This document shows positions 24,652 to 31,605 of a stretch of DNA of 35,469 bases, piece by piece. Source of the DNA: CAZFQG01 sp964520785. GTDB taxonomy: Bacteria > Planctomycetota > Planctomycetia > Pirellulales > Thermoguttaceae. The stretch is taken from assembly GCA_964520785.1 (NCBI GenBank), contig CAZFQG010000045.1, positions 1 through 35,469 of the forward strand, given 5' to 3'. The translations under genes and the position numbers were made by a program. The notes under the pieces were generated by a model. That model did not search any database, was not told where the DNA came from, and worked only from the letters and a program-made list of their open reading frames with translations. The number at the start of each line of letters is the position of its first letter. Position 1 is the first letter of the stretch.

Positions 24652-26277
24652 ATGACCGGAAGAGAACTACTGCTGAGAGCTTTGCGGTGCGAAGGGGTCG
24701 AGCGGACGCCGTGGACGCCGTTCGTGGGGTGCCATGCGGCGGCCCTGCTGGGAATTTCGGCCGAGGAGTATTTGAAATCGGAGGACCGGATCGTCGATGG
24801 CGTCTCCGCGGCGATCGAGCGGTATCAACCGGATGGCATCCCGATTCTGTTCGATCTCCAGGTGGAGGCCGAGGTGCTCGGGTGCGAACTCCGCTGGGCG
24901 GAGGACAACCCGCCGTCGGTCGTCAGTTCCCTTCTTGGCGGTTCGACCAAGATTGACGACCTCGCCGTGCCGGGTCCTGAGCAGGGGCGGATCGGCATCA
25001 CCCTCTCGGCCGGCCGGCGGCTCCGCGAGGCGCACCCGGACATCGCCCTCTACGGCCTGGTGACGGGCCCTTTCACGCTGGCGCTGCACCTGCAGGGGAC
25101 CGACATCTTCATGCGGATGTTCGACGATCCGGAGGAAGTGCATCGGACGATGGACTTCTGCCGCCGGACGGCCGAGGCCATGGCCGGGTACTACCTCGAC
25201 GCCGGCTGCGACATCGTCGCGCTCGTCGACCCGATGACCAGCCAGATCGGCCCGGACCAGTTCACCGAATTCGTCTCCCCCCACGTCGCGCCGGTCTTCG
25301 ATTTCGTCCGCGGCCGCGGAGCGATCGGCTCTTTCTTCGTGTGCGGACACGCTCAGAAGAACATCGAGGTGATGTGCGACACGCGGCCCGAGAACATCTC
25401 GGTCGACGAGAACATTCCGCTCGATTACGTCCGCGATATCTGCCTGGAACGCGGGGTGAGTTTCGGTGGGAACATGCAGTTGACGACGGTGCTCCTGCTA
25501 GGCAAGCCGGAGGACGCCGAGCGGAACGCCATGGAGTGCATCGAACTGGCCGGCGGCGACGGCTTCATCCTCGCCCCGGGGTGCGATCTGCCATACGCGA
25601 CGCCGCCGGAGAACCTGGAGGCGGTCGGCCGCCTGGTCCGCGATTCCTACCGGCAGGACGTCGTCAAGTCGATGGCCGCCCGGTCGGGCCCCGGCGACGT
25701 CCTCGACATGACCCACTACGGCGAGGCCGACAAGGTGATCGTCGACATCGTTACGCTCGATTCGGAGGCGTGCGCCCCGTGCCAATACATGGTCGAGGCG
25801 GTCCGCAAGGTGGCGCCCCAGTTTGACGGCATCGTCGAATGGCGCGAACACAAAATCAAGTACCGCGAGGAGGTCGTCTTCATGGCCAGCCTCATGGTCA
25901 AGAACATCCCCACGATCTGCATCGACGGGCGGATCAAGTTCATCTCCCAGATTCCCGCGAGGGATGAGCTGGTCGCGGCGATTCAGGAGCGGATCAACGA
26001 GAAGATGCGGCTGAAGATTCGCCGCCGCCGCGCCGCGGTCTATCTACTGGGGACCGACGCGGAGAAGATGACCGAGATCGAGTCGAACGTCCGCCGCGCG
26101 ATGCGGGAATTGGGAACGACCTCGGAGATCAAGATTCTCGACGACGAAGAGGAGATCAAGGCCTTCGGCGTCCATCCCTCGCAAACCCCGGCCGTCGTCG
26201 TCGCCCGGTACCAGCTCAAGTCCAGCGGCGGCGTGCCGGAAGTCGCGGCGATCAAGGAGTGGTTGCGGGAGACGTGA
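24652..26277 (+). CDS. UroD/MtaA-like methyltransferase fused to two thioredoxin-like domains
   Basis: This 541-residue protein joins a uroporphyrinogen-decarboxylase-fold domain of the corrinoid-methyltransferase type (about residues 1-340) to two thioredoxin-fold-like parts. The first part has GRELLLRALRCEGVERTPW, VTGPFTLALHL, DPMTSQIGPDQF, FFVCGHAQKN and LAPGCDLPYATPPENLEAV, as in MtaA/MtbA. The zinc pattern H-x-C...C is changed: Cys231 and Cys311 remain, the first His is Phe, and a His is at 233. From residue 365 a CAPC motif (Cys374, Cys377) starts a thioredoxin-like domain with a cis-Pro-like NIPTICIDG; a second, Cys-less one begins near 455 (AAVYLLGT ... TPAVVVARYQ). AAGGA lies 7 bases before the ATG. 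Likely a thiol-linked methyl-transfer role; unproven. Confidence 0.88.
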   Translation: MTGRELLLRALRCEGVERTPWTPFVGCHAAALLGISAEEYLKSEDRIVDGVSAAIERYQPDGIPILFDLQVEAEVLGCELRWAEDNPPSVVSSLLGGSTKIDDLAVPGPEQGRIGITLSAGRRLREAHPDIALYGLVTGPFTLALHLQGTDIFMRMFDDPEEVHRTMDFCRRTAEAMAGYYLDAGCDIVALVDPMTSQIGPDQFTEFVSPHVAPVFDFVRGRGAIGSFFVCGHAQKNIEVMCDTRPENISVDENIPLDYVRDICLERGVSFGGNMQLTTVLLLGKPEDAERNAMECIELAGGDGFILAPGCDLPYATPPENLEAVGRLVRDSYRQDVVKSMAARSGPGDVLDMTHYGEADKVIVDIVTLDSEACAPCQYMVEAVRKVAPQFDGIVEWREHKIKYREEVVFMASLMVKNIPTICIDGRIKFISQIPARDELVAAIQERINEKMRLKIRRRRAAVYLLGTDAEKMTEIESNVRRAMRELGTTSEIKILDDEEEIKAFGVHPSQTPAVVVARYQLKSSGGVPEVAAIKEWLRET

Positions 26278-26309
26278 TCCCTTGCGGCTTGGCAATTGAA
26301 AGGGAACGA

Positions 26310-26429
26310 ATGATCATCTGGAACGGTTTCGGCTTTCTCGTGACGGTGATCTGCGCGACGTTGTTCTTGACGGAGTTCATTTCGGAGTGGATATGGAATA
26401 TGTCCTTGCAGGTATTGGCTGATGGTTGA
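26310..26429 (+). CDS. 39-residue single-pass membrane peptide
   Basis: A short frame from ATG 26310 to TGA 26429 encodes a peptide starting MIIWNGFGFLVTVICATLFL and ending in an amphipathic tail with ISEWIWNMSL. It is one transmembrane helix. AAAGGG stands 5 bases before the ATG, and the frame lies 32 bases after the methyltransferase stop and overlaps the MgtE-like start by 8 bases, as expected of a real coupled gene. The MIIW-x-G-x-GFLV opening resembles the start of longer small membrane proteins that I recall from other bacteria, so it may also be the shortened remnant of one. Function unknown; it may be a partner or leader for the transporter. Confidence 0.6.
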   Translation: MIIWNGFGFLVTVICATLFLTEFISEWIWNMSLQVLADG

Positions 26430-27402
26430 ACAGAAACTGAATGACCCCGTTACCGAACACATGCGGACGGACTTCGCTCGACTGTCCGTGGATCAGACGA
26501 TTGCTCAGGCACTGGCCGCGATTCGGAGCGAACCGCCCGAGGGCCGAATCATCTATTTCTACGTTCTGGACGAAGAGAACCGCCTTATGGGTGTCGTACC
26601 GACGCGGCGTTTGCTGCTGAACCCCGCCGAGACGCCGGTGCGCGAAATCATGGTGCTCGATGTCATCACCATTCCAAGGAGCGCAACGGTCTTCGATGCC
26701 TGCGAGTTTTTCGTTTTCCATCGCCTGCTCGCGTTTCCCGTGGTCGACGAAGAAAACAAGCTCGTGGGCGTCGTCGACGTCGAGTTGTATACGGATGAAT
26801 TGAGAGACCTGGACAGAGCCGAAGGAGACGACGACTTGTTTCAATTGATCGGAGTCCACCTGATCGACTCGCGGCAATCATCTCCCCCCGCGGCGTTCGT
26901 CAGCCGGTTTCCGTGGTTGCTGGCAAACATCGTCGGCGGTATTCTCGCGGCACTTCTTGCCGGCGTTTTCGAGCAGGAATTGCAGAGGACGGTGGCGCTG
27001 GCCCTGTTTATTCCGGTGGTGCTCGCCTTGGCCGAGAGCGTGAGCATCCAGTCCGTGAGCCTTACCTTGCAGACGCTGCATGCACGGAAGCCGACCATGC
27101 GGGCGATTCTCGAAAAAATCCGGCTGGAGGTGGTGACGGGGCTGTTTCTGGGGATGGTCAGCGGTCTTGTGGTAGCGACCGCGGCATTCATCTGGTTGGG
27201 TCACGTACGCGTGATGTTGTGCCTGTTGGGGGGCATCGCCGGCGGAGTGACCTGCGCGGCGGTGATCGGGGTGGCAATGCCCAGTCTGCTGAAGTTGTCT
27301 CGGCGCGATCCGCAGGTGGCCGCCGGGCCGATCGCTCTTGCCTCGACCGACATGATCACGCTGTTGGTCTACTTCACGTTGGCCCGGTGGTTGTTGGTTT
27401 AA
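26422..27402 (+). CDS. Short MgtE-type Mg2+ transporter with CBS pair but no N domain
   Basis: This 326-residue protein contains two CBS domains (about residues 8-65 and 72-130: DPVTEHMRTDFARLSVDQT, VREIMVLDVITIPRSATVFD, LLAFPVVDEENKLVGVVDVE), a connecting helix with RFPWLLANIVGGILAALLAG, and five membrane helices. The end, ALASTDMITLLVYFTLARWL, has the Asp equivalent to the pore-lining Asp of MgtE. Typical MgtE is about 450 residues with an N-terminal helical Mg2+-sensing domain; that domain is missing, so the gating mechanism should differ. Divalent cation transport is inferred. The ATG at 26422 overlaps the 39-residue peptide gene; AGG lies 9 bases upstream. Confidence 0.88.
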   Translation: MVEQKLNDPVTEHMRTDFARLSVDQTIAQALAAIRSEPPEGRIIYFYVLDEENRLMGVVPTRRLLLNPAETPVREIMVLDVITIPRSATVFDACEFFVFHRLLAFPVVDEENKLVGVVDVELYTDELRDLDRAEGDDDLFQLIGVHLIDSRQSSPPAAFVSRFPWLLANIVGGILAALLAGVFEQELQRTVALALFIPVVLALAESVSIQSVSLTLQTLHARKPTMRAILEKIRLEVVTGLFLGMVSGLVVATAAFIWLGHVRVMLCLLGGIAGGVTCAAVIGVAMPSLLKLSRRDPQVAAGPIALASTDMITLLVYFTLARWLLV

Positions 27403-27435
27403 TAGCCCCGGGCGATCTCCGTTTCGCGGTGCGTC

Positions 27436-28539
27436 TTAGAGTCGCAATCGGTGCGTCTTGATGACATACTGACAGCGTTCGACGCACCAGTGCGCGGCCA
27501 GGAGTTCGTCCTTTGCGACGCGGATCAGGCTGGGTTGCCCGAACTTGAGGGCGGCGAATTGCTCCGCCATGTTCTTTGTTTTGTCCAGAGAATCGACCCC
27601 ACCCCAAATGCACGTTTCGTCCAGAACGTGAAACCGGTCGCCGGCCAGGTCGACCAGCCGAACGAAAAGCCCGGGCAAGTCGTCGGCCCGATGGCAGTGG
27701 ATGGTAAGGTAATGGGTCTTTTCCAGGTGGATCAGGTTCGAGGCCTGCGCGGCGATTCCTGTGTCGATCGCCTCCGACCAGGTGCGTCCTTCGTCGTGCG
27801 AGAAGGCGATTTTGTTCGGCAGATGCTCGCCGGCCGCCAGGTCGAAGGCCCACCAGAGCGCCGCGACCGTTCCTTCCGGACCGACCGCCAGCCGCGTTTC
27901 CCAGGAGGTAATGTTCCCTTCCGGCGGTTCGTAGAACCTCGACCGGATCGACCACGTCTTGCCCTGATCCTCGCTGGAGAGGATCAACCCATGCTGGCCG
28001 ACCGCCTTGAGCGTGAAGGGGGGCCCCGCCGCGAGAAGCGTTCCGGAGGGGAGCACGATGCATGGTCCGGAAATCTCCACGACCGTTTCGATTCCCAGGT
28101 CCAGACGCCGCGGCGGTGTCCAGCTCTTGCCGCCGTCACCGGAAAAGGTCACCACGTTGTAGCCGGGAAGAATCTCCATCGTCTGGGGATTGGAGATGCC
28201 TTCGTCCGGATTGTCGCGGCGGAACCCATAGCCGACGGCGACGAGATTGCCATCCGCGAGGACCGTCGGCTTGTAGCAGTCGGCGAACTGATAGTCGAGA
28301 TTCATCGCCGCTTGGTCGTAGAGTTCTCCCTCGAGTCGCCACGTCCGGCCCCGATCCTCGGACCGAGCCACGTAGGTCCGGCAATTGGCCGCCTCGAACG
28401 CTTCGCCGATAACGAAAAGGGCGATGAGTTCTCCACCGGGAAGGACGGCCAGGCCGGGGAAGCTGGCCTGGCGGCTGCGGACGATCGGCGTTGGATTCTC
28501 GTAGAGGTTCAGTTCGTCCGTTTTCTTGATGAAAGGCAT
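27436..28539 (-). CDS. BNR-repeat (sialidase-like propeller) protein
   Basis: This 367-residue protein has four Asp-box motifs: RSEDRGRTWRL, FSGDGGKSWTP, SSEDQGKTWSI and SHDEGRTWSE, spaced as in the six-bladed sialidase propeller. It begins MPFIKKTDELNLYENPTPIV with no signal peptide, so it appears cytosolic or exported by a signal not seen. The RIP-motif Arg is possibly in TPIVRSRQASFPGLAVLP. It could be an exo-sialidase-like glycosidase or a non-catalytic BNR protein. No ribosome site precedes the ATG at 28539, 35 bases after the previous gene's stop; the two are probably one operon. It converges on the MgtE-like gene. Confidence 0.83.
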   Translation of the reverse strand: MPFIKKTDELNLYENPTPIVRSRQASFPGLAVLPGGELIALFVIGEAFEAANCRTYVARSEDRGRTWRLEGELYDQAAMNLDYQFADCYKPTVLADGNLVAVGYGFRRDNPDEGISNPQTMEILPGYNVVTFSGDGGKSWTPPRRLDLGIETVVEISGPCIVLPSGTLLAAGPPFTLKAVGQHGLILSSEDQGKTWSIRSRFYEPPEGNITSWETRLAVGPEGTVAALWWAFDLAAGEHLPNKIAFSHDEGRTWSEAIDTGIAAQASNLIHLEKTHYLTIHCHRADDLPGLFVRLVDLAGDRFHVLDETCIWGGVDSLDKTKNMAEQFAALKFGQPSLIRVAKDELLAAHWCVERCQYVIKTHRLRL

Positions 28540-28574
28540 GGGCGTTTTGTGGTAGTTGGTAGTTGGTTCGTGGG

Positions 28575-29504
28575 TTATCGGACGAACCAGCGCATGGGGT
28601 GGCGTTTCTGGATTTTTTCGAACTTCAGCGTGTAGGGATCGCACAGCCAAAGAGCAAGGAAACCGTCGGTCCGGGGCATGAGCCAGCCGAAGTCCCAACC
28701 GCCGGTCGTGTAACGCATTGGCACGCCGGGACGGACCCGGACGACCGGCTGCGTTCCGGCCGAAAAGAGCTTCCGCCGCGTGCAATAATACCCGGGGCCC
28801 GTATGAACGAAGACCTCGTGCCGCGGCGGCTTTTTCGGTTCTTCGCAAGGGACCAGCGTCTTCTCGAAGAGATCGTCGCAAAGTCCCTCCACGGCGACTT
28901 TGATTTCGCGTCCACCGGTAAACGCGTCGATCAGTCCCTCGAGGGATCCGGAACGGACCTCGCCACCGGCATCGTGCGAGAACACTTCTTCCCATTCATC
29001 GCGGACCCAGTACCGGTATATCTCGAAGTCGTAGACGAAGTTGCTCGATGGAGCATTGCTCTTAGCGTCCCAGCGATCGAACTGATGGTACTTGGGCATG
29101 TCGGGGAAGTCTTCCAACGGCGCCGGCCCCAGCACGGGCCATTCGTCCAGGGACAGGCCGTCGAGATAGGGCCTAGCAATCGCCTGACGCCCGTCCTCAT
29201 TGTACAAAAAGAAGGACATCGACGGCCGCGGACCGAAGCCGTTGGGCGGTTCGATCGGCACCCGCAATGACATGATCCCGGCGGCCCATTGGTCCGGCCC
29301 GACGGAATAGGTCACCCGGAAATCGCTTACTTCAGTGACCAATTCGGAATTGTCCGAGCCCGTGTCAATGTGTTCGTTGTAACGGAACTCGGTGTAGATT
29401 CGCAGGTCCGCCCCGCGAGCAATCGCCTCGCGGAGCAGGGCGGGGCTGCCGCCGGTAATCGTCCGGTCGGGGGACAGTTCCAGAACGCTTTTCCAGGGGC
29501 TCAT
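28575..29504 (-). CDS. Conserved-looking protein of unknown function
   Basis: This 309-residue protein is not recognised. It has no signal peptide or membrane segment and is rich in Trp, Tyr, Phe and Asp, with many short beta-like stretches (RVTYSVGPDQWAAGIMSLRV, FVYDFEIYRYWVRDEWEEVF, GGWDFGWLMPRTDGFLALWL). That suggests an all-beta fold such as a jelly roll. AAAGGA lies 5-6 bases before the ATG at 29504. It precedes the BNR-repeat gene by 35 bases on the same strand, so the two probably work together, perhaps on a glycan. Codon use and GC match neighbours. Confidence 0.75.
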   Translation of the reverse strand: MSPWKSVLELSPDRTITGGSPALLREAIARGADLRIYTEFRYNEHIDTGSDNSELVTEVSDFRVTYSVGPDQWAAGIMSLRVPIEPPNGFGPRPSMSFFLYNEDGRQAIARPYLDGLSLDEWPVLGPAPLEDFPDMPKYHQFDRWDAKSNAPSSNFVYDFEIYRYWVRDEWEEVFSHDAGGEVRSGSLEGLIDAFTGGREIKVAVEGLCDDLFEKTLVPCEEPKKPPRHEVFVHTGPGYYCTRRKLFSAGTQPVVRVRPGVPMRYTTGGWDFGWLMPRTDGFLALWLCDPYTLKFEKIQKRHPMRWFVR

Positions 29505-29759
29505 CGGAGTCCTTTCCCTGTGCTTTCAGATATTCACCTCGCGCGGCGCCGCGGCCGCGAGTCCTTGCTCCGGTCAAGCGGCCGTGGCACACACACGAGC
29601 ACCGCCCGGGTCAGGCGGCGCCCCTCGGGCTTTCGACAAAAGGTTCTTTTTTTCGACGGACTGGGGTTTCTTAGCGGCGCCCGAGTCACGAAAGGCTTGG
29701 CCGGATCGGTCATTCGTTTCCCGCGCCAATCGCCGGATTCAGGACAACCAACGAACACT
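29505..29759. other. Gap between the unknown-protein gene and the frameshifted PEP-CTERM gene
   Basis: These 255 bases hold no gene. CTCGCG (29538-29543) and CGCGAG (29556-29561) are inverted around a GC-rich core and could form a stem in the leader of the unknown-protein gene. Confidence 0.4.
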
Positions 29760-31384
29760 CTAACGCCGGCGGCCGAGTAACGCAAGGCCCCCAAGCAACA
29801 GCAGCAACACCGAAGGCTCGGGGACGTTCGCCGGGGCCGTTTGCCCCCAGTTCGCGCGAACGATGTCCAGATCGGCGCTACCGACGTTGCCATCTCCGCT
29901 GGCGTCGCCCATCATCAAATCGCCGGGGGTAACCGTGCTCCCCCAGTTGGCCCGGACGATGTCCAAGTCGGCGCTGCCGACCATGCCGTCCCCGTTGAGG
30001 TCGCCGGGCAGCTCCTCGGAGGGCGGGTACGTCCAACCTGCCGGGGCGAACGTCCCCCGGTCGAATCGCAGGTAGTCGATTTCCACGGTACCGCCGGTGG
30101 CGCTGGAGATGTCCCCGATGTACATCCCGTTAAAGGATGTGTTTACCGATCCCCCCACCCCCTCCGGGGTCAGCAGAATGCCGTCGCGCCAGATCCAGTA
30201 GGTCGGCCTGAAATCCCAGGTATCGCGGACGATACGGAACGTATGGAAGTCGTCGCTGTTGTCGCTCTCGTCGAGCAACGGCCCATTGTAGACCCGCGTG
30301 TTGGAGGTCGACACGAGCACGACGCTCAAATCGGAGGCGTCGGAGGCGCTTGTCCCGATACCGAAGGGTACGGCACCCTCATCCGCCTGGCTGGTTACCT
30401 TGACGCGGAATTCGACGGTGTACCCTTCCCCTTTCGTGAAATTGGCGTTCGGCCACGCCTCGTACGGACCTGACTCTCCGCCTTGGAGGTACGACGACGA
30501 GCCCGCGTCCGGCGATTCGATCAGCCAGGTTCCGTTCCCGGTGAGTCCGGAGGTGCTCGTACCGCTCTGGATCAGACCGAAATCCGGCAGGAAGTTCGAG
30601 TCGAGGTCGATAGCCGAAGGGTTCGTCGGATCGACGTCCATTTCGTATTTGAAGGTGAACGAATCGGACGACTGTTCCGTCATGTTCTCGATGGGCTCCG
30701 GCTCGGGGAACGTGAATCCGACCGGAACGTAGACACCGGGGGTGATGGCGACGTAGTCGTATTCCGCGGTCCCCTGGGCCACGCTCGCGCCGGCGCCGAA
30801 CCAACAACCGGCCGGTCCGTATCCGTGGCCCTGTCCCAATTCATATCCGATCAACTCCCCGTCGCGCCACACATGGTAGGCGGTAGCGCCCGGCAACTGG
30901 GCACGCGGAACGTGTGAAACTCGCCGGCGTTGTCGCCATCGTCGATGACGGTCCCGCCCCCCCAAGTCGTCGTCGTGGTGCCAACGTGGATGAGCGCAGC
31001 GGGGGAGGCGTCGGCCGGCGTCAAGAAGGCCGACGTCGCCCCCTGTTCACCGTTCTGGCTAATCACCTTCGCGCGAAATTCGAACGTGTAGCCGGTCGCG
31101 TAGCCGGTCGGCGCAATGTTCGCGTGCCACACGCCGGTGGCGGGACTCTCAAAATACTGGCCGTCACTGATCGTGATCACGCCGTCGACGGGTACGAAAC
31201 CCGAATCGGTGAAATCCGGGCTCCCATTGGAGTCCAGGTCGTACGCGCTGGGAGCCATGCTCAGGTCGTACGCGTAGTCGAAATCGATCCACTCGGCTTC
31301 TTCGTACTGCGCGAGTACGGGGGAAAGCCAACCCAGGGCACCGACAATCGCCGATACCGTCCACGCAAGACTACGAGAACTCAT
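29760..31384 (-). pseudogene. Frameshifted PEP-CTERM/dockerin surface protein (copy 1)
   Basis: The ATG at 31384 (GGAG 7 bases upstream) opens a frame with signal peptide and QYEEAEWIDFDYAYDLSMAP, nearly parallel to the intact paralog at 31606-33228. It breaks near 30902: the frame reads FRVPSCRALPP and stops at 30851, while another frame carries on as AQLPGATAYHVWRDGELIG to a full PEP-CTERM end at 29760. Restoring one G in GTGCCCAG (to GTGGCCCAG) gives FRVAQLPGATAYHVWRDGEL, matching FRVAQKPGRSAFYVWRDGEL of the paralog, and a protein of 541 residues. The rest is undamaged, so the lesion is recent, a sequencing error, or a slippage site. Two repeats of a jelly-roll-like domain, two EF-hand-like dockerin loops and VPEPSVLLLLL...RRR follow. 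Confidence 0.85.
29844..30040. repeat. Dockerin/PEP-CTERM coding repeat, copy 1
   Basis: This segment is nearly the same as 31686-31880. Within each, a unit around CCAGTTGGCGCGGACGATGT recurs after about 96 bases, giving two dockerin loops. The copies are closer here than in the rest of the genes. Confidence 0.7.
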
Positions 31385-31420
31385 GTGTCACTCCTCTCGA
31401 AACGAACGGATGAAAATAAA

Positions 31421-31442
31421 GACGGCCGCGACAAGGGTCGTC
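31421..31442 (-). other. Leader hairpin of PEP-CTERM copy 1
   Basis: GACGGCC (31421-31427) and GGTCGTC (31436-31442) are the counterpart of the perfect hairpin at 33265-33286 before copy 2, with one mismatch in the stem. It shows that the duplication includes the leader. Confidence 0.4.
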
Positions 31443-31559
31443 TTGACGGTCTTGTCTAAGGGCGCCGCCATATCGCGGCGCCGGTCGCGGGTCCAGGTTC
31501 CTCCTATTGAAAACATTGCTAGCGCGAAACCGGTACCTCTTCGCTCCAAAATGCCGCTC

Positions 31560-31584
31560 GGACCGGCCGCACGGCGGCCGGTCC
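31560..31584 (-). terminator. Strong hairpin terminator after PEP-CTERM copy 2
   Basis: GGACCGGCCGC (31560-31570) and GCGGCCGGTCC (31574-31584) form a perfect 11-base-pair stem with a 3-base loop, 21 bases after the stop at 31606. A T-poor tail with ATTTTGG follows on the minus strand, so the end may be rho-assisted or bidirectional. Confidence 0.65.
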
Positions 31585-31605
31585 GCCCTCGGCAATGACT
31601 ACCGC

